Position numbers and translations under genes: made by a program | Part shown: in pieces, positions 44,069 to 52,119 of the stretch | Layout: each line of letters begins with the position of its first letter | Position numbering within the stretch: the stretch's first letter is position 1 | Notes under the pieces: model-generated | The model's database searches: none | What the model saw: only the letters and a program-made list of their open reading frames with translations | What the model was told of the DNA's origin: nothing | Origin: Oscillospiraceae bacterium | GTDB taxonomy: Bacteria; Bacillota_A; Clostridia; Oscillospirales; Ruminococcaceae | Reading direction: 5' to 3' | Length of the DNA: 61,692 bases | Assembly: GCA_017829075.1 (NCBI GenBank) | Contig: JAGAJA010000097.1 | Coordinates: forward strand, 1-61,692

Positions 44069-44845
44069 ATGAAAGTTGTAATACTCGCCGGCGGTTTCGG
44101 CACGCGTATCAGTGAAGAAAGCCAGTTCAAGCCCAAGCCCATGGTAGACCTCGGCGGAATGCCGATCCTGCTTCACATAATGAAGCTATACAGCGCGCAC
44201 GGATTTAACGAGTTCGTTATTTGCGCAGGTTACAAGCAGCACGTCATAAAGGAGTATTTCGCGGATTACTTCCTGCACACCTCAGACGTGACGTTCGATT
44301 TCACCAACGGAAAGAACGAAATGACCGTCCACCAGAACCATTCCGAGAAGTGGAAGGTGAGCGTTGTTGATACCGGACTGAATACCATGACCGGCGGACG
44401 TGTAAAGCGCGTTCGCGACTACATAGGAAACGAGCCGTTCATGCTGACCTACGGCGACGGTGTTTCTGACGTGAACATCACTAAGCTGCTGGAATTCCAC
44501 AAATCTCACGGTAAAATGGTGACTATGACCGCATACAACGCGGGTCAGCGCTTCGGTGTGCTGGACATTGACGAAACCGGTCACATCAAGGAATTCCGCG
44601 AAAAGACAAAGGGCGATGGAAACATGATAAACATAGGGTTCATGGTTTGCCAGCCGGAGTTCATCGACTACATTGAGGGCGACTCCACCGTGCTGGAAAA
44701 ATCGCCGCTGGAAACCGCCGCAAAGCTGGGACAGCTTATGGCGTACAAGCACGAGGGCTTCTGGCAGTGCATGGATACCGTGCGGGAAAAGGAGCAGCTT
44801 GAAAAGATGTGGAACAGCGGAAACGCTCCGTGGAAGGTGTGGTAA
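44069..44845 (+). CDS. rfbF: Glucose-1-phosphate cytidylyltransferase
   Basis: 258 residues, ATG at 44069 after AAAGGA. A nucleotidyltransferase with LAGGFGTRISEESQFKPKPM at the N-terminus (activating loop and Lys), LTYGDGVSDVNI (metal Asp) and FWQCMDTVREKEQL at the end, which separates the cytidylyl from the thymidylyl enzymes. It makes CDP-glucose from CTP and glucose-1-phosphate. The next gene uses the product. Confidence 0.93.
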   Translation: MKVVILAGGFGTRISEESQFKPKPMVDLGGMPILLHIMKLYSAHGFNEFVICAGYKQHVIKEYFADYFLHTSDVTFDFTNGKNEMTVHQNHSEKWKVSVVDTGLNTMTGGRVKRVRDYIGNEPFMLTYGDGVSDVNITKLLEFHKSHGKMVTMTAYNAGQRFGVLDIDETGHIKEFREKTKGDGNMINIGFMVCQPEFIDYIEGDSTVLEKSPLETAAKLGQLMAYKHEGFWQCMDTVREKEQLEKMWNSGNAPWKVW

Positions 44846-44847
44846 TT

Positions 44848-45906
44848 ATGGATTTGTCATTTTACAATGGAAAAACCGTCCTTGTCACCGGTCACACCGG
44901 CTTCAAGGGCAGCTGGATGTGCAAGGTTCTCGCCATGCACGGCGCGAAGGTTATAGGCTATGCACTGAACCCGCCAACCATGCCATCGCTTTTTGAGGAA
45001 GCTCATATTGCAGACAGCATCACCTCTGTAATTGGCGACATTCGCGACCTGAAAAGCCTTAACGAAACAATGCAGAAATACCGTCCCGAAATCGTGATAC
45101 ACATGGCAGCTCAGCCTATCGTGCGCGAAAGCTACGCAAACCCGGTGTACACCTACGAAACCAACGTCATGGGAACTGTGAATATCTGCGAAGCGGTGCG
45201 GCTTTGCGACAGCGTTAAGAGCTTTGTGAACGTCACCACCGATAAGGTGTATCTCAACAACGAGTGGGAATGGGGCTACCGGGAAACAGATGCTCTTGAC
45301 GGCTACGACCCGTACAGCAACTCGAAATCCTGTTCAGAGCTGGTAACTTCAAGCTACATAAAGTCGTTTCTGAATGAGAAGGGCGTTGTTACTTCTACCT
45401 GCCGCGCCGGCAATGTTATAGGCGGCGGTGACTTCGCAAAGGACAGAATTATTCCCGACTGCGTTCGGGCTATGGAAAAGGGCGAAGCAATAGTAGTGCG
45501 TAACCCCTATTCCACAAGACCGTATCAGCACGTTTTAGAGCCGGTAACGACCTATCTCATGCTTGCGGCAATGCAGTATGAAAATCCCACGCTGGCAGGC
45601 AGCTACAATATAGGTCCGGACGACTGCGACTGCGCGGCGACAGGCGAACTGGTGGATATTTTCTGCAAGGCGTGGGGCGAGGACGCTTCATGGAAAAACG
45701 TTGCTGAAGCGAACGCTCCGCACGAAGCTAACTTCCTGAAACTGGACTGCTCAAAGATCAAGTCCGCACTGAAATGGAAGCCTCGCTGGCACATCACCGA
45801 CGCAGTGGAAAAGACCGTGGAGTGGAGCAAGGTATATCTTTCCGGTGGCGATGTCAGCGCGGTTATGGAAAAGCAGATCAAGGAATATCTGGAGGTTCAT
45901 AAATGA
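44848..45906 (+). CDS. rfbG: CDP-glucose 4,6-dehydratase
   Basis: 352 residues; the ATG at 44848 follows AAGGTG. An extended SDR: VTGHTGFKGSW binds NAD, the catalytic region is VNVTTDKVYLNNEW with YDPYSNSKSCSE (Tyr-x-x-x-Lys), and the C-terminus has KPRWHITDAVEKTVEW. It converts CDP-glucose to CDP-4-keto-6-deoxyglucose. It overlaps the next gene by four bases. Confidence 0.94.
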   Translation: MDLSFYNGKTVLVTGHTGFKGSWMCKVLAMHGAKVIGYALNPPTMPSLFEEAHIADSITSVIGDIRDLKSLNETMQKYRPEIVIHMAAQPIVRESYANPVYTYETNVMGTVNICEAVRLCDSVKSFVNVTTDKVYLNNEWEWGYRETDALDGYDPYSNSKSCSELVTSSYIKSFLNEKGVVTSTCRAGNVIGGGDFAKDRIIPDCVRAMEKGEAIVVRNPYSTRPYQHVLEPVTTYLMLAAMQYENPTLAGSYNIGPDDCDCAATGELVDIFCKAWGEDASWKNVAEANAPHEANFLKLDCSKIKSALKWKPRWHITDAVEKTVEWSKVYLSGGDVSAVMEKQIKEYLEVHK

Positions 45907-46814
45907 AAAAAGCACTTGTGACCGGAGCGAACGGCTTTGTCGGCAGCGCTCTGGTAAGGGATTTGATTGCAAACGGCGTTGAGGTAATTGCGCTTGACCG
46001 TGAGGGCTGCAACAGCAATATTCCGGCAGGGGTGCGGTTTGTTCCGCATGAGCTTGCAGAAAGCGAAAAGTTGCCGGAACTTATTCCAGACAGAGATATA
46101 GACGTGTTCTATCACTTCGCGTGGGTCGGTTCGGCAGGTCCGGCTAGAGCGGACACCGCTTTACAGCTTCAGAATGCGCAGTGGACAGTGGACTGCCTGC
46201 GCGCCGCAAAGGAAATGAACTGCGGGAAATTCGTATGCGCCGGCTCAATAATGGAACACGAAACGATAGCCGCGGCTTATAGTCAGGGCAATAAACCGGG
46301 ACTTGGCTACATATACGGTAGCGGAAAGCTGGTCGCGCATACCATGTGCATGAGCGTTGCGGCAGACATTGGAATGAACCTAGTCTGGGCGAAGATAACA
46401 AACGCCTACGGCGCTGGGGAGCTTTCGCCCAGATTTGTGAACACAACTATCCGCAAAATCATCAATAACGAGCCTTTACAGTTCACCAGCGGAACGCAGA
46501 ATTACGATTTCGTGTATATCGACGACGTTGCGAGGGCATTCCGGCTTATCGGTGAGAATGGAAAGCCGTTCTGCCATTATCTTATCGGAAGCTCCAACGC
46601 AAAGCCGCTGAGAGAATTTGTGCTTGAAATGAAAGCAGCGCTTGCTCCGGACAGGGAGTTTATTTTCGGCGATGTTCCGTTCACCGGCGTCAATATGCCG
46701 CTGGAGGACTTCGACTGTTCGCTGACTGAAAAGGACACAGGGTTCAGGGCGGAAATTCCTTTTGGCGAGGGCGTTAAGAGAACAATGGATTGGATAAAGG
46801 AGCAGAGCAGATGA
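45903..46814 (+). CDS. NAD-dependent epimerase/reductase acting on a nucleotide sugar
   Basis: 303 residues. Rossmann motif VTGANGFVGSAL, YIYGSGKLVAH with the active Tyr-x-x-x-Lys, and late YDFVYIDDVARAF. Between rfbG and an rfbC-like epimerase it most likely reduces or epimerises the CDP-4-keto-6-deoxy intermediate. It could equally be a UDP-sugar epimerase. The stop overlaps the next start. Confidence 0.8.
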   Translation: MKKALVTGANGFVGSALVRDLIANGVEVIALDREGCNSNIPAGVRFVPHELAESEKLPELIPDRDIDVFYHFAWVGSAGPARADTALQLQNAQWTVDCLRAAKEMNCGKFVCAGSIMEHETIAAAYSQGNKPGLGYIYGSGKLVAHTMCMSVAADIGMNLVWAKITNAYGAGELSPRFVNTTIRKIINNEPLQFTSGTQNYDFVYIDDVARAFRLIGENGKPFCHYLIGSSNAKPLREFVLEMKAALAPDREFIFGDVPFTGVNMPLEDFDCSLTEKDTGFRAEIPFGEGVKRTMDWIKEQSR

Positions 46815-47386
46815 TACAGAAATTTGAATTCCACAAGACCGAAATTCCCGGACTTATTGAGGTAACTCCGTTCAATGCAGACGATATCCGCGGCTGTTTT
46901 ACCAAGGATTATTCAAAGGAAGTATTTGAGGCGAACGGAATAAAGCACGACCTTGCCGAGGTATTTTACACCACAAGCTACAAGGGAGTTATCCGCGCGC
47001 TGCACTTCCAGCGGGAAAAGCAGCAGCCGAAGCTGGTGCGCTGCATTCACGGTCATGTGTATGATGTTGTGGTCGATCTGCGAAAGGACAGTCCGACTTT
47101 TAAGAAGTGGCTCGCATTTGAGCTTATCGGCGAAAAGCATAATGAGATACTTGTACCCGCTGGATGTGCACACGGTTATTTGGTTCTTGAAGATAGCATC
47201 GTATCCTACAAGTGCGCCGAGAAATTCTACGGCGAGTACGACGACGGAATTATGTGGAACGATCCGGATATCAACGTTGACTGGAAGCTTGACCGTGTAG
47301 GTGGAATTGATAAGGTAATTCTTGCGGATAAGGATAAGAATTTGCAGAGCTTTGCGGAGTTTATGAATGAGTACGGGGGGTTCTGA
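46811..47386 (+). CDS. RfbC-like dTDP-4-dehydrorhamnose 3,5-epimerase family protein
   Basis: 191 residues; start at 46811 overlapping the previous stop. A cupin-type epimerase: FTKDYSKEVFEANG, ALHFQREKQQPKLVRCIHG with the catalytic His, VVVDLRKDSPTF, and LVPAGCAHGYLVLED. Because only CDP-glucose genes are nearby (no rmlA/rmlB), it probably acts on CDP-4-keto-6-deoxyglucose. No 3-dehydrase (E1) is present, so a 6-deoxy rather than a 3,6-dideoxy sugar is expected. Confidence 0.85.
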   Translation: MIQKFEFHKTEIPGLIEVTPFNADDIRGCFTKDYSKEVFEANGIKHDLAEVFYTTSYKGVIRALHFQREKQQPKLVRCIHGHVYDVVVDLRKDSPTFKKWLAFELIGEKHNEILVPAGCAHGYLVLEDSIVSYKCAEKFYGEYDDGIMWNDPDINVDWKLDRVGGIDKVILADKDKNLQSFAEFMNEYGGF

Positions 47387-48543
47387 TGGGAAAATTTAGT
47401 TACGAAGCGCTGGTCGTCGGCTGTGGATTATCCGGTGCGGTAGCTGCAAGGCATCTTGCAGAGGATTGCGGAAAGCGCGTCCTAGTTATCGACAGACGCT
47501 CTCATATTGCGGGAAATATGTATGATTTCAAGGATGAAAACGGCATTCTGGTGCAGCTTTACGGACCGCATATATTCCATACTAAGAAGAAAGAGCTGTT
47601 TGATTTCATTAGCAAATACGCCGACTGGGAGCATTATGAGCTTACCTGCATGGCGAAGATAGACGGCAAATTCACCCCGTCGCCATTTAATTTTCAGACG
47701 ATCGACGATTACTACCCTGCTGAAGATGCCGCTGAGTTAAAGCGGCATATAAAGGCAGTTTACGGAAAAGCCGAAAAAACCACCATAGTTGAGATGCTTA
47801 ATTCTACTGACCCTGTAATAAAGCAGTATGCACAGTTCCTTTTCGATAAGGATTACAGCCTTTACACGGCAAAGCAGTGGGGAATCTCCCCGTCTGAGAT
47901 AGATGTCAGCGTTCTCAAGCGTGTTCCTGTGCTGTTTTCATATAAGATCGGGTATTTTGATGACGAATATCAGGTAATGCCGAAAGAGAGCTTTGTTGCG
48001 TTCTTTGAGAAGCTGCTTGACCATAAGAATATTGAAATCCGGCTGGAAACAGACGCAGCTTCATTCATCAACGTTGAAAACGGAACACTATTTCTGAACG
48101 GTGAGCCTGCAACTATTCCTGTGATATACACCGGTGCAATTGATGAACTGCTATGCTACAAATACGGCAAGCTACCGTATCGTTCTCTCAGGTTTGAATA
48201 TCGGACAGAAAATACCGACAGCTATCAGGACGCACCGGTAGTTGCTTATCCGCAGGCAGAAGGCTTCACTCGGATAACCGAATATACAAAGCTGCCTGTG
48301 CAGAAAACGAATGGGAAAACAAAGATAGCAGTAGAATATCCTCTGCAATATGCCCAGAATAATGGAAGTGAGCCATATTATCCGATACTGACCGAGGAAA
48401 GCCAGAAGCAGTACGCAAAATACCGCAGGGAAGCTGACGAAATCGAAAACCTGTTCCTCTGCGGCAGACTTGCTGATTTTAAGTATTACAATATGGATCA
48501 GGCACTGGAAAATGCGCTTCAATTATGCGAGCGGCTTACTTGA
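47386..48543 (+). CDS. glf: UDP-galactopyranose mutase
   Basis: 385 residues. FAD-binding VVGCGLSGAVAARHLAE, then the family signatures GPHIFHTKKKELFDF, PSPFNFQTIDDYY, AKQWGISPSEIDVSVLKRVP and the C-terminal RLADFKYYNMDQAL. It makes UDP-galactofuranose, so the glycan should contain Galf. It is the last gene of the operon, sharing one base with the previous stop and followed by a terminator. Confidence 0.94.
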   Translation: MGKFSYEALVVGCGLSGAVAARHLAEDCGKRVLVIDRRSHIAGNMYDFKDENGILVQLYGPHIFHTKKKELFDFISKYADWEHYELTCMAKIDGKFTPSPFNFQTIDDYYPAEDAAELKRHIKAVYGKAEKTTIVEMLNSTDPVIKQYAQFLFDKDYSLYTAKQWGISPSEIDVSVLKRVPVLFSYKIGYFDDEYQVMPKESFVAFFEKLLDHKNIEIRLETDAASFINVENGTLFLNGEPATIPVIYTGAIDELLCYKYGKLPYRSLRFEYRTENTDSYQDAPVVAYPQAEGFTRITEYTKLPVQKTNGKTKIAVEYPLQYAQNNGSEPYYPILTEESQKQYAKYRREADEIENLFLCGRLADFKYYNMDQALENALQLCERLT

Positions 48544-48564
48544 TAAAAACGTATTAATAAGAAA

Positions 48565-48606
48565 CCCGTCAAGGTCTTAACAAACGAAGCCTTGACGGGA
48601 TTTTTG
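48565..48606 (+). terminator. Terminator of the polysaccharide operon
   Basis: Ten-base stem CCCGTCAAGG/CCTTGACGGG followed by ATTTTTG. Confidence 0.9.
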
Positions 48607-48672
48607 TTTACCGGCTGTAAGTCTTAGTGATGAAAGGACATGATCCTTCATTCTGAACAAGCCAGCTTAATT

Positions 48673-49893
48673 TCAAATTTGCTTCCAAGTACCCCATACG
48701 CCATTGATCTTTGCGATTTCATAAATATCATTTTCATTGATATCAATGGCAATGATCCTGATACATTCATCGCTTAGCTTGTATGCTTTGAAGAAGAAAT
48801 CACCGTTTTCATATGGGGCATCAGTCGCTCCGCAGATTTGCCAGCCAAACTCGGCACAGATGTCACCAGCCCCGGAACGGTAGTTTTCCGCGTAGGTCTT
48901 TGCGCTTTGCTGAGTTACCGTGGGGAGAGTTACCGGTTGGAAATCTTCCGCTTGCTTTCCTCCGACAGTGTCAGCGTGTATACCATTGTATCCACCAATA
49001 TAAGAAGAGCTTTTTATTTTTACATTCTCAATGGCTGCATTAGGAGCAATAAACGGCGTTGCGGTTGTTCCCGGTTCAAGCTTTGCATTTTTTAGTTCGA
49101 CGGAGTATTCTCCGGTATAGACAACATAAGGATATGCAAACCATATATCAGCCTCACTGAAATAGGTTAATGCGGAGCAGTAAGGTGTTTCTCCGTATGG
49201 TACGATAGAACCGTTTTTATCGGCGTTTAAGATTGCGGAATATCTTGTTCCGTCTATTTCTACCGACATGGTGTAGTTTTTGCCTTCTTCGATAACTCCA
49301 CTGCATATGTTCTGTCTTATACCCACATTTGATCCGGTGTTTTCGATTCGTACTCCGCCGGAATCAAGCGGAAAAACAGTAATACCTCCTGTGCTATCTG
49401 CCTGAATCACCCAGCGGTCAAGACATTCCTTTTCTCCCTCCGAGTAAACGGACTTTCCTGCCTGATTAATCTTGAAATCAGAATTATCTAGTAAATTCGG
49501 GTTGATATAGTTTATCTCGTTCCAGCTTGCTTTTTCCGCAGCAGTGACGTGTATATCCGCATTACCAGCGTGATCCTCAATAGCGGCTCTTGCTACCTCG
49601 TCAGCACCCGAGCCGCCGCATTGTGCTGACGCCTTAAAAGGGTTGGTACTGTAATCACTTCCAATGAGCTGTACTGCGCCTGTCCCCAACAGATAAACTG
49701 TGCCGTTTGCATCAAAGACGGGGGCGCTGCCGCCCGCCGGAACAGAGATCACTCCGTCCGCCCCTGCGATGATTCCTGCGCACTTAGACGCATATATTAT
49801 TGATGTACCGTCGTTTCTGAGCCATGCATTACTACCATTGAACTTTTCCTTCACTTCGTTGCCTGCCATGATTATTGTTTTCACATTATCCAT
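48673..49893 (-). CDS. Phage tail-fibre-like protein, orphan
   Basis: 406 residues, start after AAAGGAG. The Gly/Asn-rich sequence has IHVTAAEKASWN, a motif common in Firmicutes phage fibre proteins, a central jelly-roll-like part starting NPNLLDNSDFKINQAG as in phage structural proteins, and a C-terminus like those of receptor-binding tips (GDFFFKAYKLSDECIRI). No other phage gene is near. It may be a prophage leftover or a reused adhesin. There is no signal peptide. Confidence 0.7.
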   Translation of the reverse strand: MDNVKTIIMAGNEVKEKFNGSNAWLRNDGTSIIYASKCAGIIAGADGVISVPAGGSAPVFDANGTVYLLGTGAVQLIGSDYSTNPFKASAQCGGSGADEVARAAIEDHAGNADIHVTAAEKASWNEINYINPNLLDNSDFKINQAGKSVYSEGEKECLDRWVIQADSTGGITVFPLDSGGVRIENTGSNVGIRQNICSGVIEEGKNYTMSVEIDGTRYSAILNADKNGSIVPYGETPYCSALTYFSEADIWFAYPYVVYTGEYSVELKNAKLEPGTTATPFIAPNAAIENVKIKSSSYIGGYNGIHADTVGGKQAEDFQPVTLPTVTQQSAKTYAENYRSGAGDICAEFGWQICGATDAPYENGDFFFKAYKLSDECIRIIAIDINENDIYEIAKINGVWGTWKQI

Positions 49894-50149
49894 GCAATTT
49901 CTCCTTTCGTATTAACAGGAAACTCTGATTTTTCCTGCTAATTTAAATTTAATACACACACTACTGCATTTTTCTGCATATTATGATATCTTTATAATTC
50001 TGTTTTTTCATATTTAGAAATTGAAGTGAACTATGTCAAAACATACCCAATAGATTCTGCAAATCTGCCAACTCAAATTCTCTGTGTTATGGAATTGTAG
50101 CGTAAAGAACAAGCGTTTTGGGGTTGTGTTGTGAGGTGTGTATCCTTCG
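49894..50149. other. AT-rich gap upstream of the tail-fibre gene
   Basis: No gene seen. A small hairpin (CAGGAAA/TTTCCTG, about 49916-49937) lies in the leader of the leftward tail-fibre gene. No clear promoter was found. Confidence 0.4.
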
Positions 50150-50198
50150 AAGAGCATTAGCCTCGGCGTGGGAAATGTGTCCGTTCGCGGTAGATTCG

Positions 50199-50365
50199 CT
50201 TTTTGCGAGAGAATAGACGTATATATCAATGGCTCGAATGCGTATATGCTGTCGGGTGAGCTTGCTACGCTGCTTTCGGGAAGATACGTTGAAATTCATA
50301 TGCTGCCGCTGTCTTTGGCAGAATACCGGGAGCTTGTCGGCGGCGACAAGCGTGACGCATGGTGA
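50199..50365 (+). pseudogene. Remnant of an AAA ATPase with DUF4143
   Basis: The frame reads ERIDVYINGSNAYMLSGELA and continues TLLSGRYVEIHMLPLSLAEY, the sensor-1 region of the DUF4143 ATPase family, whose intact members have about 400 residues. Walker A/B and the whole DUF4143 part are missing, so this is only a fragment. Confidence 0.7.
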
Positions 50366-50417
50366 ACGCCCGGCTGTTCCAGAAGCTTTCAATTGCCCCT
50401 TCGGGTTGAAATAATAC

Positions 50418-50457
50418 AATACCGACGAATACATGAGCGTACTCGCCGGTATTTTTC
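50418..50457. terminator. Terminator shared with the transglutaminase gene
   Basis: Stem AATACCG/CGGTATT with a large loop that contains further pairing; a T-run follows on the plus strand. It lies 28 bases beyond the leftward stop. Confidence 0.6.
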
Positions 50458-50484
50458 AGTTTAAAATGTTAGTAGATGTGTTCG

Positions 50485-52101
50485 TCATCCTAATGTGAAG
50501 GTGAGGGTATCTTCGTTGTAGGAGGCATTGTATTCATAAGGGTAAGCGCTGTATTTCGCTGCGTCATCAAAGTAGTTGTCTAACTTGTCATACAGCTCCG
50601 AGATTATCAGGGGAGAGCAGTAGTATGTGGTGCTGTAATTCCCGGAGAGATACTCGTTTGAGCTGATTTCAACTATCGCGTCATACGCAGACTGAACATC
50701 GATGTAGTAATCAAGACCATTTGCTGCGAAATAGTTGAATTCCGTGGAAACTGCCTTTGTTTTGCTGCTGAACGGGAACCAGGATTCAATGGTGTGGTCA
50801 AGGCTCAAAACAGCGTCAGTCACGCAGAAATAGCTGTGATACAGGTTCTTATAGCCTTGCGGGTCGTCGAAGGTAACGTCCATGTTGTACCATTCATCGT
50901 TTAGCTTAAGGCGGTTCCATTCGTGATAAACATCAGAGTTTCCTGCTGTTTTTCCGTTTACATCAACGCACTGAATGCCGATGCTCTGGCAGAGATAGCA
51001 GAATGCCTGAGCGTATCCGCAGCAAATCGCGTCGCCGTAAACCAACGGGCCATATGCGCACATGGTTCGTTTGTCGCCGCTGTCGTTATAGTCCGTGCGG
51101 TTCACCAGTTCGTCGTGGATCGTCACCACAGAACCGAACAGGTCGGTTTTGTCAGTTATTTTGTTGAGGATCTGTTTTGCGGAGGCTTCGATCTGCTTCT
51201 GCATCTTTTCGCCCTCGACCTTGTTCCAGCGGTACGCCGGTTCAAATCCGTTGATGTAGGTTAGGCCGTTCTTTTCGTAGTAATAGTATGTGTAATTGTC
51301 ATCTATGTAGAAGAACTGAGGGTTCTCAAATCTCATCAGCTCAAAGACGTAATCCAGCCTGTCTAACGTATAAGTATCGGCGGGAATGTCAACGTATTTC
51401 GAGTAGCCCTGTATCGTATCGAAGAGTATCTTGTACAGCTTTTTCTCGCTGGCATTAAGCTGCTGATAGTAGTATTTGTCCTTATAGGAAAAAAGGATAG
51501 AACTTGTGTCTGTAATATCATATTCCTTGGTGATATAGTAATTGCTCCAGCCGGTCTTGACCGCTAGGACGCGCAGCGTGCATTTTGAGTCCACCTTTAT
51601 TCCGGCGGTGTTGTACAGCTTGGATTTGGTGGTGGGCTTGCTGCCGTCAAGGGTGTAGTAGAATTTCACACCCTTAACCGGAGATGACAGGCGCACTGTT
51701 TTCGCAGAATCATAGCTGCCCGCGTCCGGGGTTACAGTTACCTTTGGGGTGAGCTTATACGATACGGTGACAACCTTGCTCTTCGTGTTGCCGGATTTTG
51801 CGTAGAACTTGATGGTTGTGTTTTTGGAGATCGTTATCGCCTTTGTGTATTTCTTGTAGGAGCCTCCGTTCACGCTGTACCAGATGACCGCGCCCTTTGT
51901 GGAGCAGCTGAGCTTCACGGTCTTTGCCTTGGACGTGTTGTAGGTGCCGGATTTCAGCGACGCCTTTGGCGTGGCGACAGTTGTGGCTGCGTCAGCGACT
52001 ACCGATACTCCGTCAAACCCTCCCGGCAGGGGAGCGTAGAATAATCCCGCTGCCATTACTGCGGATAAAGCCGCGGCAGCTATCCTGTTTCGTAGTTTCA
52101 T
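50485..52101 (-). CDS. Secreted transglutaminase-like protein with two beta-sandwich repeats
   Basis: 538 residues. A signal peptide ends near ADAATT (about 39). Two CHB_HEX_C-like repeats follow (residues 43-115 and 118-195; VIWYSVNGGSYKKY, VKFYYTLDGSKPTT). The C-terminal part is a transglutaminase/protease-like core with Cys in ICCGYAQAF, His in VYHEWNRLKL and Asp in NMDVTFDDP, a plausible catalytic triad. It could cross-link or cut surface proteins. It is the last gene of the leftward kinase/phosphatase operon, 18 bases after the first kinase gene. Confidence 0.8.
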   Translation of the reverse strand: MKLRNRIAAAALSAVMAAGLFYAPLPGGFDGVSVVADAATTVATPKASLKSGTYNTSKAKTVKLSCSTKGAVIWYSVNGGSYKKYTKAITISKNTTIKFYAKSGNTKSKVVTVSYKLTPKVTVTPDAGSYDSAKTVRLSSPVKGVKFYYTLDGSKPTTKSKLYNTAGIKVDSKCTLRVLAVKTGWSNYYITKEYDITDTSSILFSYKDKYYYQQLNASEKKLYKILFDTIQGYSKYVDIPADTYTLDRLDYVFELMRFENPQFFYIDDNYTYYYYEKNGLTYINGFEPAYRWNKVEGEKMQKQIEASAKQILNKITDKTDLFGSVVTIHDELVNRTDYNDSGDKRTMCAYGPLVYGDAICCGYAQAFCYLCQSIGIQCVDVNGKTAGNSDVYHEWNRLKLNDEWYNMDVTFDDPQGYKNLYHSYFCVTDAVLSLDHTIESWFPFSSKTKAVSTEFNYFAANGLDYYIDVQSAYDAIVEISSNEYLSGNYSTTYYCSPLIISELYDKLDNYFDDAAKYSAYPYEYNASYNEDTLTFTLG

Positions 52102-52119
52102 AAAATATCCTCCTTTTAT

